Positions 48,217-57,915 of a DNA stretch of 64,000 bases are shown here, piece by piece. Location of the stretch: positions 1-64,000 of the forward strand of contig CAIOTJ010000473.1 of NCBI GenBank assembly GCA_903861195.1, written 5' to 3'. The notes beneath the pieces are model-generated. The model did no database searches, had not been told where the DNA came from, and worked only from the letters and a program-made list of their open reading frames with translations. Position numbers and translations under genes: made by a program. How positions within the stretch are numbered: the first letter of the stretch is position 1; every line of letters starts with the position of its first letter. This stretch comes from an uncultured Planctomycetaceae bacterium (GTDB taxonomy: Bacteria; Planctomycetota; Planctomycetia; Planctomycetales; Planctomycetaceae).

Positions 48217-49452
48217 ATGGCACCGCTGATTGTGGTCGACAGCAAATATCAATTTTTTCCTCCTCATCGAGGGACACTGTGGCCCCGGATACTCCGTCCC
48301 GCGGCGTTGACCTGGCTCAAATACCGTCAGCACATCACCCGCATCGATGTGCAGGGGGCCGAGCGGATCGATACCTTGCGCCAGAGCGGGCACGGTCTGT
48401 TGCTGACCCCCAACCACAGCCGCATGACCGACCCCCTGGTCCTGCAGCAGCTCTCGGCCCTCCTCGATCAGCCATTTTACACCATGGCCAGTTCGCACCT
48501 GTTTCGGGGGAGCCGCTGGCTGGCCTGGGCGCTCCGCCGGATGGGCGGGTTCAGCGTCTACCGGGAGGGGATCGACAAGCAGGCGATCCAGACCTCGGTC
48601 GAGATCCTGACACGAGCCGAACGTCCCCTCGTGATCTTTCCCGAGGGAGCTCTCAGCCAGACGAATGACCATCTGCAACCGTTGCAGGAGGGAGTCTCGT
48701 TCATCGCCCGCACGGCGGCTGCGCGGGTGGCCAAGGATCAAGTCCACGTGGCTCGCACCCCGCGACGGATCTACACCGTACCAATCGCCATCCGGTATCT
48801 CTTCCAGGGAGACGCAGGGGAGACCGTGGGGACAATTCTCTCTGGTCTCGAATCCCGTCTGGGCTGGCAACCCGCCCGCCGCAAGTCCCTGGTCGAACGC
48901 GTCACCAAGGTCGGAGACGCCCTGCTGACCCTGCAGGAAATCGAGCACGTGGGTAGCCCGCAAACGGGCTCTCTCGAAGACCGGCTCGAGCTGCTGATCG
49001 ACCACCTGCTGGAGCCGCTGGAAGGGGAATGGCTGCGGAAGACTGCATCGGAATCGGTGATCGCCCGAGTCAAGGAACTGCGGCGGGTCATCGTCCCCGA
49101 CATGATCGGTGGTGACCTGACCGGTGCCGAACTGAGGCGCCGCTGGGAACACCTGCGCATCGCCGAGTTCGCCCAGGCACTCAGTCTCTACCCGGCCCGC
49201 TACGTCGCGTCGTACCCCACCGCCGACCGTTTGCTCGAAACCGTCGAACGCTTTGAAGAGCAACTGACGGGCCAATCGCCGGTCCATGGTCCGCGCCGGG
49301 TCATCATCGACGTCGGCGAACCGCTGCTGGTTGATCCCCACCGCGACCGCTCTGCGTCCACCGATCCCCTGCTGCAATCACTCACTGAGTCTCTGACGGA
49401 ACTGCTGTCCCGCAGTGCCGGGCACTCGCGTCTATGCGCCGCGGCCTCCTGA
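48217..49452 (+). CDS. PlsC-type acyltransferase with C-terminal extension
   Basis: 411 residues. The 1-acylglycerol-3-phosphate acyltransferase (PlsC) domain occupies about residues 45-250: H-x4-D in NHSRMTDP (His67), the glycerol-phosphate-binding LVIFPEGALSQTND, and SSHLFRGSRWLAWAL around the membrane-facing surface. The start at 48217 has AAGGAAC before it; the longer frame overlaps the leader. The last ~150 residues, rich in Arg, Glu and Leu, have no recognised domain. It acts on phospholipid or other acyl-lipid synthesis at the inner membrane. A sigma-54 promoter lies directly upstream, so synthesis is probably switched on by an activator. It is followed at 54 bp by an MFS gene. Confidence 0.87.
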   Translation: MAPLIVVDSKYQFFPPHRGTLWPRILRPAALTWLKYRQHITRIDVQGAERIDTLRQSGHGLLLTPNHSRMTDPLVLQQLSALLDQPFYTMASSHLFRGSRWLAWALRRMGGFSVYREGIDKQAIQTSVEILTRAERPLVIFPEGALSQTNDHLQPLQEGVSFIARTAAARVAKDQVHVARTPRRIYTVPIAIRYLFQGDAGETVGTILSGLESRLGWQPARRKSLVERVTKVGDALLTLQEIEHVGSPQTGSLEDRLELLIDHLLEPLEGEWLRKTASESVIARVKELRRVIVPDMIGGDLTGAELRRRWEHLRIAEFAQALSLYPARYVASYPTADRLLETVERFEEQLTGQSPVHGPRRVIIDVGEPLLVDPHRDRSASTDPLLQSLTESLTELLSRSAGHSRLCAAAS

Positions 49453-49506
49453 TCGCCCCAACCACGCGGCTCTCACTCCCCATAGGTCACGCGGACTCTC
49501 TCTGCC

Positions 49507-50838
49507 ATGTGCGCCCTTTCCCCCCCGGCGGCATTGCCGCCTACCGCTCTCGTTCCCACCCGCACGCTGCCACAGCTGCAGACCGTCGCGACTCTGTATC
49601 TCGCCTATGCCACCTCGATGGTGCTGCGGATGATTCCCTCCGTCGTGGGCACAGCAATTCGCGACGACGCGCACCTGGGGATTGGCCTCGCCGAATGGAG
49701 CCAGGTGCTGGCGGCGGGAACCGTCGGGGCCTTGATTGGCAAGTTCGTGTGCGGTTGGTCGGCCGACCGGTTCGGCGGCCGGGTGACCCTCACAGCGGCT
49801 CTGCTGGTTGCCTCGACTGGTGTGGCATGGTTCGCGTCGGCACATCAACTCGCGGCATTGCAGGGCGCTTTCTTCCTCACCCTCATGGCCCAGGCGGCCG
49901 GCTGGCCGTCGATGACCAAGATCATCGGCAACTGGTTCGCCCCCCAACAGTACGGCCGCGTGTGGGGCGTGCTTGCCACCAGCTCGCGTGTGGGCGCTCT
50001 GTTCACCACGCTGCTGCTGGGTTCTCTGTTGACCACCGTCCCCTGGCGCAGCCTGCTGTGGCTGACGGCGGCCGGCGGAGTCGTTGTGGCCATCGCCTAT
50101 GGCTGGCTGTTGCGGGAGAACCCCGCCGAGCCACCCGCAGAGACCGAGTGTGGTCCCTGCTCCCGAACTCCAGGTCAGCCGACTGGCCCTTTCGACCACC
50201 TCCCCATCCATGCGGCACTTCCCCGGATGCTGGTCAACCTCCGCTTCTGGGGAATCGCCGGCAGTCTGATGGGGCTGGCGATCCTGTGGGATTTCCTGCT
50301 GCTGGCCCCCATGTTCCTGCAGGACCAACTGCAATTGACCGCCCCCCAGGCGAGCCGGGTCGCCTCGGCGTTTCCGCTGGGCAGCCTCGTTTCCGTGCTG
50401 GCGGGAGGGTACGTGTTCGACCGCCTGGGAAACCGTCGGATGGCGGGAGTGACCGCCCTGCTGTTAGCCGTGGCCACCGGCAGCCTGCTGCTGTTGGCGC
50501 GACTGTCCCCCGCCGCGACCGTGGGCCTCCCCTCCTGGATCTTGGCCAGCCTGCTGTTCCTCGTGCTCGGGCTCTGCCTCTCCCCCTGCTATTACATTCC
50601 GGCCAGTCTCTTCTCGATGCGGTTTGGCGGACGGCACTCAGGGTTTCTGGTCTCGTTGCTGGACGCCCTCGGCTTCGCCACGACGGCCGTGTTCTATTAC
50701 TTCGCCGGCCGGGGAATCGAAACTTATGGCTGGGGCGTCTTTCTGGCGATTCTCGCCGGAATTGGAATCTGGTCGCTGATCACAACATCGGGCTTCCTCT
50801 GGAACGAAGGGAGCAACCATGAGCCTGTCGCCTATTAA
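49507..50838 (+). CDS. MFS transporter
   Basis: 443 residues with twelve predicted membrane segments in two halves. The first half has the MFS signature between helices 2 and 3 (GKFVCGWSADRFGGR, from G-x3-D-R-x-G-R/K-R). A central cytoplasmic loop of about 35 residues around 205-225 is Pro/Thr-rich. The second half repeats the motif in weak form (YVFDRLGNRRMAG). The substrate cannot be told; the sequence is closest in style to organic anion or sugar-phosphate carriers of the MFS. Codon and spacing context (54 bp after the acyltransferase) suggest the same transcript. Confidence 0.9.
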   Translation: MCALSPPAALPPTALVPTRTLPQLQTVATLYLAYATSMVLRMIPSVVGTAIRDDAHLGIGLAEWSQVLAAGTVGALIGKFVCGWSADRFGGRVTLTAALLVASTGVAWFASAHQLAALQGAFFLTLMAQAAGWPSMTKIIGNWFAPQQYGRVWGVLATSSRVGALFTTLLLGSLLTTVPWRSLLWLTAAGGVVVAIAYGWLLRENPAEPPAETECGPCSRTPGQPTGPFDHLPIHAALPRMLVNLRFWGIAGSLMGLAILWDFLLLAPMFLQDQLQLTAPQASRVASAFPLGSLVSVLAGGYVFDRLGNRRMAGVTALLLAVATGSLLLLARLSPAATVGLPSWILASLLFLVLGLCLSPCYYIPASLFSMRFGGRHSGFLVSLLDALGFATTAVFYYFAGRGIETYGWGVFLAILAGIGIWSLITTSGFLWNEGSNHEPVAY

Positions 50839-51124
50839 ACGTCTTCCCGGAATTCCGCTGCGTCCCGATTCGCCTCCTCGACCATTGCGATATTCTCCTG
50901 GAATGCCTCCTCTGGAATCTGAACGCGCACGCACAGCGAAACCGTCTCCGAATCGTCGACTCAATGGTCCCCAGTTGCTGCCAACCGACACTCACTCAAG
51001 ACTCGCGGAGTGCGTGTCCACACCCCCTGTTCCCCAGCGGGGTTCGCCGAGCAAGCTCACTCCTGTGAATTCCCAGTCCCCGCATGGCGGGCAGTCCCCC
51101 GGCGCATCCCTCTCAGGAGATTGA
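50819..51124 (+). CDS. Possible small Pro/Ser/Arg-rich protein
   Basis: 101 residues starting 20 bp before the end of the MFS gene, with GAAGGGAG correctly placed before the ATG, and ending 5 bp before the start codon of the giant membrane protein. This tiling, MFS, small ORF, giant gene, is what coupled genes look like. Against it, the protein is low-complexity (Pro, Ser, Arg and Gly), with no domain, and codon use is unremarkable. It may be only an open frame in a spacer. Confidence 0.35.
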   Translation: MSLSPIKRLPGIPLRPDSPPRPLRYSPGMPPLESERARTAKPSPNRRLNGPQLLPTDTHSRLAECVSTPPVPQRGSPSKLTPVNSQSPHGGQSPGASLSGD

Positions 51125-51129
51125 CCATA

Positions 51130-54100
51130 ATGCCCGAATTACTGATCGCACTCCTGATCACCATCGTGGTCTCGACACTCTTCTTTCTACTGTGGTCGAC
51201 TTATCGCCCTCAGACAACCGATCGTCCCATCACCCCTTCCTGCCCGGATTGTGGACTGCGTATTCCCCTCGAGGAATCGCGCTGCCTCCGGTGCGGCTGG
51301 GGGCCCGCATCGGCCGAACCCCGGGCGCAACGGATCATGCAGCAACTCCAGCGGCATCTCGAACTGTTGTCGAAGCGCGAGTTGCTCTCCCCCGAAGTGA
51401 CGCGGCAGTTGCGGATGACCATCCACGAAGAACTGGAACGTCTGGACCAACAACAGCTCGCCGTACCCCATAACACTGGGATCCAACAGCCATCCGCCGT
51501 TCCCGGCACTCCAGTGATCATCGGCCTCGACGCCGCCCCGACGGTGCTTCAGCCGGCCCCCTCGCCCGGATCGATCTCCGTCACGGCACCGCCCCCCGCC
51601 CCAGCGACCCCCAGACTGTCCGAGACGCCGCAATCATCCCCCGTCTCACCTGCGGAAACGGCTCCACTTGCGTCACGCCAAATCACGCCACCGGTGTCAC
51701 AACGCAGTTCCAAATCTCGCGAACCGGCGGCACCGATCTGGCTTGACGAATCTCAGGCGGGCCCCGCGAAAGTGGTCCACCCGGCTCCCCCGGCCCTCAA
51801 GAAGAGCGATTGGCTGCTCGCCTTCATGGAGCAGCGGAACCTGAACTGGGGGGAACTGATCGGCGGCCTGCTGATTGTCTGCGGGTCCAGTGCGCTGGTG
51901 ATCAGTTTCTGGAGCCAGATCGCCCAGTCTCCGTTCCTGAAGTTCGTGGTCTTCAATGGATTCACCGCGGCGATGTTCGCCGTCGGTCGCTATGCCGGCC
52001 AGCGGTTGCAGCTCCCCTCGACAAGTCGGGCCTTCTACGCCATCGGCAGCCTGCTGGTGCCGCTCAATTTTCTGGCGATTGCCGCCATTTCCAAGGGAGC
52101 CTCCACCAGTGCGCTGACGCTCGCCGGGGAACTGGTCACCACCGCGCTGTTCGGTTGGCTTTGCTGGCGTGCCGGGCGCGTTCTGGCCCCCTCGCAACCG
52201 CTGGCCTTCACACTGGGAATCCTCGGCCCTTCACTCGCCAGTCTGGTGCTGGGGCGCCTGCGAGTTTCCGGTGCCGAGAGGATGGCCCCGCTCGCCTGGA
52301 GCCTGCTGCCCGCCTTGCCCTACGTTGCCGCCCACATTCTGGGGGCGCGGTCAACCAGGTTGGCATTCGTTCCCACCAGCCCTCTCGCCCCGGCTGATGC
52401 CACGCCGTCCGTCACCCCGCCAGTCACCGCGGCCGCGGTCGAGCGGGGGTGGTGGTCACTGGCCACCAGCACGCTCGCCGTGCTGATCCCCCTGGGGCTG
52501 CTGGTCTACCGTTCGGAGCAGACCCACCTGATGCGGCACAGTCTGGCCCCCCTGCTGCCGTTGCTGGCGCTCCCGGGCCTCTCGCACGGACTGCTCCGCA
52601 GCCGACGGGCAGCGTCTGACCCCACATCACTCGAGCCACTGGTGGCCACCACCGTCGGATTCTTGGCGCTGGCGGTTGTCGGGCTGGGACTGGTCCTGGC
52701 CTGGCCTTTCAGCGGGCAGGTGGTGCTGACCTCGCTGGTGGGGGCCCTGGTCCTGGCGGCCGTCGCCGTGTGGCAACGCCGTCCCGCCCTCTGGCTGGCT
52801 GCATTGCCCGGTGTGACCGTCGCCTGGTTGTTGATGTTGGGCATGTTCCGCGGTCCGCTCACCTGGCAGTCTGGTAACCCCATGGAACTGCAGGCGGCGC
52901 TCACCGCCCCGTACCTCGGAAACGCCCTGATCCCGCTCGTACTGACCACGCTGGCAGGGGCAGCCACTTGCCGACGTCGCTTCCCCGACGATGCCCGCTG
53001 GCTGCTCATGGGAACGGGGGCTCTCGCGACCCTCAGCCTCCTGTCGATCCTGATCCTGGGATTCGGCCGGAGTGGTGACCAGGGAGGGGCGACGTTCTCA
53101 CTGTTGTTGTACGGTTTCCTGGCGCTGGTGGCCGCGGTGGTTGTGGAACAACAACATGCGGTTGCCCAGGACGAGTTCGAGGAGAAGTCGTCGAATTCTC
53201 CTGGCTCACAACCAGCCTCCCATCCCGCAATCTCCACCGTTCAATCCAGCGGTGGGATCTTCGGCCTGGCCTGCGCCGGGATGATCCTGCTGACTCTCGC
53301 CAGTGCACAAGGGCTGTTCTTCCGCTGGCCGGAATTGGTGCAATACTCCCGTTCGGCCGCCCCTTTGCTCGCCACCAGCCTGATCGCCCTGTTTCTGATG
53401 GTGGTCGGCAGTGGTTGGACCCGGCGTCTCACGGGACTTTCGTTCGTCACCACCAGCCGACTGCCCGGCTGGCTGACGTTGGGGGGTCTCGCCCTCTCGA
53501 CTGTCGCGATGGCCAACGTGGCCCTCCACTGGTTCCGGATTCCCTTTGGGGGCTTGGCGTGGCAGGTGCTATGGAGTGCCGGCTTGTGGCTGGCGATGTC
53601 TTGGCTGCGTCGCGGGCCCCCCGCGCTCGCACAGCCGATTTTCAGCGGTTTCCAGCTCCTGCTGGCGGCAGCCTCCCTGGCGGGGGCCCGCCAATGGCTG
53701 CAGTCGCATCCCTGGAGCGACCCGACGACCTACTTGGGACGTGATCCTCGGACGTGGCAATTGCTGGGCATGCTGCTGAGTCTCCAGGCTCTGTGCTGGT
53801 TGGTCCTGCGAGTCCTGTCCAGTCGGTCGGCAACTGCCGACGAACCGGTTGTGTCCAGCGGGCTCTTCGCCCGTCCCGCGGTATCCGGCGATCGTCTGCT
53901 GGCCAGAGTGTCGCTTCTGGGAGTGCTGCTGGTGGCCGGCTACGCGGCCCTGCCCGGAACCGAACGCGAACTGACCCCCCGGAACGTCGCCTTGAGCCTG
54001 GCTTCGGCCGAGAGCACGGAGCAGGCTCGACTGGCCCACGAACAGGCGCAGCAGGCCGCCCGCGATCGAGGCGAACCCGAATTGATCAAGCCTTTCCGCG

Positions 54101-57100
54101 TGGTACCCCCACTCGAGGCCTATGAACTCCGCCAGACGCCCCATGCGGCAGCGGCCGGCTGGAGAACATGGATCTGGCTCGCCCTGGTCCTGGCTCTCTG
54201 GGGCGGGTGGCAATGGCACTGGCCCAACTTGCGGTCCGCCATTGGCGCAAGCCTGGCCCTCGCCGCGGTCTGCCCCCTGGTCGCCTTCCACTGGGATTCC
54301 GCCGTCGCCACCGCCTCGGCCTGGCGGTGGGGAGCTGCCCTGTGGATGTCCCTCTTGGCCAGTCTCATCTGGCTCAGCCGTCCGCGCCAGACCTCCCACT
54401 CCGGCGGTTGGCTGGCACAGCGGCTGGTCGACCTGGGCCCTCATCGCCAGAACCTTGCCAATTTCAGCCAGGGGATGATGCTGGGCCTCTTCGCCGCCAT
54501 GGGTCTGTTGGTGGGCGCTCTACTGACCCGTCAACCGGGAATCTGGGATCCCTGGCTCAGATCGCTGGGAATCACCGGCGGGCTCGCCCTGATCGCCGCC
54601 CTGCTCGGTTTGCTGCTGCAGTCTTCACTGTTTGAGATGCCCCTCGGGTCCCAGCGCAGCGATCCACAGTCCGAGGGGCCGCCCTTGACGCAGCGGTTTT
54701 CCTCCCCCGTCACGTTGGCCTCCTGGCTCACCTGGATCCTGGGGATCGGTCCCTTCCTGGCGGTGGTCCTGTTTCTCTACAACGGCGCTTTGAGGGGAAA
54801 TCCCCTGGTGGGTCCCGAGCCGGGGACGTTTTTCCACCAGATTGGAGTCGCCGCCAGCTATGCCGTTCCGCTCATCGTGTGGGCCCTCGTGCTGATCGGA
54901 CACGCGATCTGTTTCGCCGAAGGGACGTATGTCTTCGGGGCGGGGTTGCTGCTGCAGATCTCGGCCACCTCCATCGTGGCTTATCTTGCGGCCCGGGCCG
55001 GTCGTCCCCTCGACCAATTCCTGTCGCTGCAATTGATCCTCTGGAATTCAATGGTGGCCAGTCTGGCGGCCCTCGGTTGGCAGGGAGGTCGTCGCCGGCT
55101 CGGTTTCGCCACCTCACCTCCCCAGAACGAGGCCGACAGTTCGCGAGTCTGGAATCGGCAACAGTTGCCCCCCCTGTTGGTCACCCAATGCGTGCTGGGA
55201 ATGTCACTCTGGGTGATCAGCCAGATTCCCGTGGTCTCGTCGATGACGGCGCTGCGCTCAGGAGTCGCCGCGCAGGGAGTGTTTGCATCCATACTGGGCG
55301 CGATCTCGTGGGCCCTCGCCCTGACGGCGCTCGCCGCACCTTTGGAATGGCGGGGTCTCCGCACCGGCCACATCTGGCGCACCCTCGCCTGCGGAACAGC
55401 AGCCCTGCTGTTGGCGCATACCCTCGCGCAGCGGGAATTGACCTGGGGACTCTCGGCCTGGCCGGTACTCAGGCTCTGCCTTGTGGGTGCGGCTTTCGCA
55501 TTGTGGCTGCTGGAGGTGGGTCTGCGGCAGCGGGCCGCGGCCCAGACCGGGGAGACTCCCCAGACCCGCCTGCCGGGGGTGGCCGCCCTCAGCTGCCTGG
55601 CGCTCGGTCTGACTCTCAGTGAGCTGGTACGGGGAGGAGCCATCGGTTGGGCCGCCTGGGAACTGCGGGGGTTGGCCATACTGGGACTGCTGCACGTGCT
55701 CTGGTCACGCGACCGGCGGTGGCTGTGGAGTTCGGCTTTACTCCTGCCGTTGGCGGAAATCAGCCGTTGGCTGCCATGGCTCCCCAACGGGATCTCGGAC
55801 TTCCAACGAATCATCCAACGGGGCGACTCCACCTGGCTGTCGCTGCTGCCGACCGCCCTCGTCGCCCTGTGGCTCGACCGGGATTGCACAGCGAGCTCCG
55901 GAACGGAGCGCGAGCCGCTGACAGGGTGGCTGCCGCCGACCAGTTTCCAACGGGGGGTGGGGTGGGTCGGTGTGGCCTGGTTCAGCTTCACTGTCGTACT
56001 GGCCGTGTTTGCGGCTGGCTTGAGCGCGGCGGTTCCCGCGAGTCATCTCTGGACCCAGATCAGCCTCATCGTGCTCTGGGCTCTCTGCCTGCGGGATGGT
56101 CAACGGGAGGTGACGCTGCTTCCCCTTTATCTGTCAGGGCTGTTGCTCTTCGCATGGATTCCCCTCGTGCTGACTCCCGAGCTGCGCTGGCGGTTGACGT
56201 TCGAGGGGCAACTGCTGGCGGGCTACACAGCGCTGTCGTATCTGTTGTGGTGGCGGCGGCGCGACTGCGACCGCGTGGCGGAATGGCTGGGAATCAACTC
56301 CTTCCACCGGAATGCCGAAATCAACCGCCTCTGGCTGGCCCGCGCGACACAATTCGTGTCGACACTGGTGCTGGCGATCACGTTTGTGACTGTCTGGACC
56401 GAGGTATCAGGAGCCATCGAACCACTGCGGCGGGTGCAGATGGCGAGTGGAGCGTGGGCTCCCATCCTCGTTCTCGGGCTGCTTTGCCGCAAATCCGATG
56501 ACGGCCGCCTGCACGGCCGGGTGCTGCGACGGGCGGCGTTCGCCAGCATCTTCTGGGCCTGGGCGTGGTTTCCAGTCAACTGGTTGCTGGTACGGTTCTC
56601 GATCCAGGCGGCGGCCCTGTTGCTGCTGGCCCTCAACCTGTCCCTGTTGATCAGCCACTGGTCACGCCTCTCCGAGACCTGGCGCAGCGCCATCCAGAGA
56701 ATCCTCCCCTGGTTGATGGGAATCGGCCTGGCCACGGTACTGCTCATCATTGGCCTCGAAGCCACTCTCCTGTCGCCCGCCCGTACTCGGGAGGAGTACA
56801 TCGCGGTCGCGATCGTGGCCGGAGCCCTCGTGCTCTTCGCCGGCCTGTGCCTGGCGGCCGCCCTGCTGCCCGGCCGCGATCCCCTGCGACTGGCCGAGTC
56901 ACGCAAGGCCCTGTGGGTCTATGCCGCGGAAGGGTTGCTGACACTGTTGTTCCTGCACCTGCGGCTATCGCTTCCCTGGCTCTTCTCGGGAATCTTCCAG
57001 ACGTACTGGCCATTCTTCCTGCTGTTCCTGGCCTTTGTGGGGCTGGGTCTCTCGGAAGTCTTCCGCAGGCGGAATCTGCTCGTGCTGGCCGAACCGCTCG

Positions 57101-57765
57101 AAAACACCGGTATGTTGCTCCCCATGCTCCCTCTGCTGGGTTTCTGGCTGAATCCTTCCGTGGGCCAAGCCTCATTGACGATGCTGCTGGGAGGCCTGTT
57201 TTACGGCGTGCTGTCGGTCCGGCGGAAGTCGTTCGCCCTGGGATTGCTGGGAGTACTTGCCGTCAACGCAGCCCTGTGGTTGCAATTCCAACATCTCGAG
57301 GGCTATCGCCTGCTGCAGCATCCGCAGCTGTGGTTTATTCCCTTTGCGCTCTGCCTGCTGGCCGCCTCTTGGATTCACCGCGATCAGCTGACATCCACCC
57401 AGAGTTCCTCGCTACGGTACCTCTCATCCACCCTCATCTATACCTCTTCGACCATCGAGATCTTTCTCAACGGGCTGGCCGAGAAACCGTGGCTGGCGGT
57501 GGTGCTCGCGGGGCTGTCGGTGTTGGGGGTGCTGGCGGGAATGCTGCTGCGAGTGCGCAGCTTCCTGTTCCAGGGAACCGCCTTCCTCGGGGTGGCCCTG
57601 TTGACGCTGTTGTGGCATGCCGCGTTCCACCTGCACCAGACCTGGCTGATCTGGCTGACCGTCATCTTCGCGGGCGTGGCCATCCTCACGCTGTTCGCCC
57701 TGTTCGAACGCAAGCGTCAGCAAATGGTCGATTTGGTGGGGCAACTGCGCGAATGGTCGAGCTGA
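51130..57765 (+). CDS. Giant polytopic membrane protein (2,211 residues) with N-terminal zinc ribbon
   Basis: AGGAGA precedes the ATG at 51130. A first helix (residues 3-22) is followed by a zinc ribbon, Cys38, Cys41, Cys52 and Cys55 (CPDCG...CLRCGWG), a helical segment around 60-110, then a long Pro/Thr/Ser-rich linker to about residue 220. From there to the C-terminus the protein is nearly all hydrophobic helices with short, often Arg-rich loops: dozens of membrane segments. LNWGELIGGLLIVCGSSALV and the block after it recall DUF2157-like membrane modules, and such modules seem repeated. No catalytic motif, ATP-binding site or channel signature is visible. A strong terminator ends it. Function is unknown; a membrane scaffold or polymer handler is a guess. 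Confidence 0.85.
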   Translation: MPELLIALLITIVVSTLFFLLWSTYRPQTTDRPITPSCPDCGLRIPLEESRCLRCGWGPASAEPRAQRIMQQLQRHLELLSKRELLSPEVTRQLRMTIHEELERLDQQQLAVPHNTGIQQPSAVPGTPVIIGLDAAPTVLQPAPSPGSISVTAPPPAPATPRLSETPQSSPVSPAETAPLASRQITPPVSQRSSKSREPAAPIWLDESQAGPAKVVHPAPPALKKSDWLLAFMEQRNLNWGELIGGLLIVCGSSALVISFWSQIAQSPFLKFVVFNGFTAAMFAVGRYAGQRLQLPSTSRAFYAIGSLLVPLNFLAIAAISKGASTSALTLAGELVTTALFGWLCWRAGRVLAPSQPLAFTLGILGPSLASLVLGRLRVSGAERMAPLAWSLLPALPYVAAHILGARSTRLAFVPTSPLAPADATPSVTPPVTAAAVERGWWSLATSTLAVLIPLGLLVYRSEQTHLMRHSLAPLLPLLALPGLSHGLLRSRRAASDPTSLEPLVATTVGFLALAVVGLGLVLAWPFSGQVVLTSLVGALVLAAVAVWQRRPALWLAALPGVTVAWLLMLGMFRGPLTWQSGNPMELQAALTAPYLGNALIPLVLTTLAGAATCRRRFPDDARWLLMGTGALATLSLLSILILGFGRSGDQGGATFSLLLYGFLALVAAVVVEQQHAVAQDEFEEKSSNSPGSQPASHPAISTVQSSGGIFGLACAGMILLTLASAQGLFFRWPELVQYSRSAAPLLATSLIALFLMVVGSGWTRRLTGLSFVTTSRLPGWLTLGGLALSTVAMANVALHWFRIPFGGLAWQVLWSAGLWLAMSWLRRGPPALAQPIFSGFQLLLAAASLAGARQWLQSHPWSDPTTYLGRDPRTWQLLGMLLSLQALCWLVLRVLSSRSATADEPVVSSGLFARPAVSGDRLLARVSLLGVLLVAGYAALPGTERELTPRNVALSLASAESTEQARLAHEQAQQAARDRGEPELIKPFRVVPPLEAYELRQTPHAAAAGWRTWIWLALVLALWGGWQWHWPNLRSAIGASLALAAVCPLVAFHWDSAVATASAWRWGAALWMSLLASLIWLSRPRQTSHSGGWLAQRLVDLGPHRQNLANFSQGMMLGLFAAMGLLVGALLTRQPGIWDPWLRSLGITGGLALIAALLGLLLQSSLFEMPLGSQRSDPQSEGPPLTQRFSSPVTLASWLTWILGIGPFLAVVLFLYNGALRGNPLVGPEPGTFFHQIGVAASYAVPLIVWALVLIGHAICFAEGTYVFGAGLLLQISATSIVAYLAARAGRPLDQFLSLQLILWNSMVASLAALGWQGGRRRLGFATSPPQNEADSSRVWNRQQLPPLLVTQCVLGMSLWVISQIPVVSSMTALRSGVAAQGVFASILGAISWALALTALAAPLEWRGLRTGHIWRTLACGTAALLLAHTLAQRELTWGLSAWPVLRLCLVGAAFALWLLEVGLRQRAAAQTGETPQTRLPGVAALSCLALGLTLSELVRGGAIGWAAWELRGLAILGLLHVLWSRDRRWLWSSALLLPLAEISRWLPWLPNGISDFQRIIQRGDSTWLSLLPTALVALWLDRDCTASSGTEREPLTGWLPPTSFQRGVGWVGVAWFSFTVVLAVFAAGLSAAVPASHLWTQISLIVLWALCLRDGQREVTLLPLYLSGLLLFAWIPLVLTPELRWRLTFEGQLLAGYTALSYLLWWRRRDCDRVAEWLGINSFHRNAEINRLWLARATQFVSTLVLAITFVTVWTEVSGAIEPLRRVQMASGAWAPILVLGLLCRKSDDGRLHGRVLRRAAFASIFWAWAWFPVNWLLVRFSIQAAALLLLALNLSLLISHWSRLSETWRSAIQRILPWLMGIGLATVLLIIGLEATLLSPARTREEYIAVAIVAGALVLFAGLCLAAALLPGRDPLRLAESRKALWVYAAEGLLTLLFLHLRLSLPWLFSGIFQTYWPFFLLFLAFVGLGLSEVFRRRNLLVLAEPLENTGMLLPMLPLLGFWLNPSVGQASLTMLLGGLFYGVLSVRRKSFALGLLGVLAVNAALWLQFQHLEGYRLLQHPQLWFIPFALCLLAASWIHRDQLTSTQSSSLRYLSSTLIYTSSTIEIFLNGLAEKPWLAVVLAGLSVLGVLAGMLLRVRSFLFQGTAFLGVALLTLLWHAAFHLHQTWLIWLTVIFAGVAILTLFALFERKRQQMVDLVGQLREWSS

Positions 57766-57791
57766 ACCGCCATTCCCATCTCCGCCAAACG

Positions 57792-57829
57792 AAAACGCCG
57801 CAGGCCGGTGTCCCGACCTGCGGCGTTTT
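57792..57829. terminator. Bidirectional terminator
   Basis: AAAACGCCGCAGG (57792-57804) pairs exactly with CCTGCGGCGTTTT (57817-57829). It serves the giant gene on the plus strand (stop 27 bp before) and the basic protein gene on the minus strand (stop at 57916). Confidence 0.9.
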
Positions 57830-57915
57830 GGCAAGTGCTCTGTCAGACCACTCGGGGCGGTCTGATCTTCGGTCGCTTCCCCGCCATCGAGGGGATGACG
57901 AATCGGGAAGAATTC

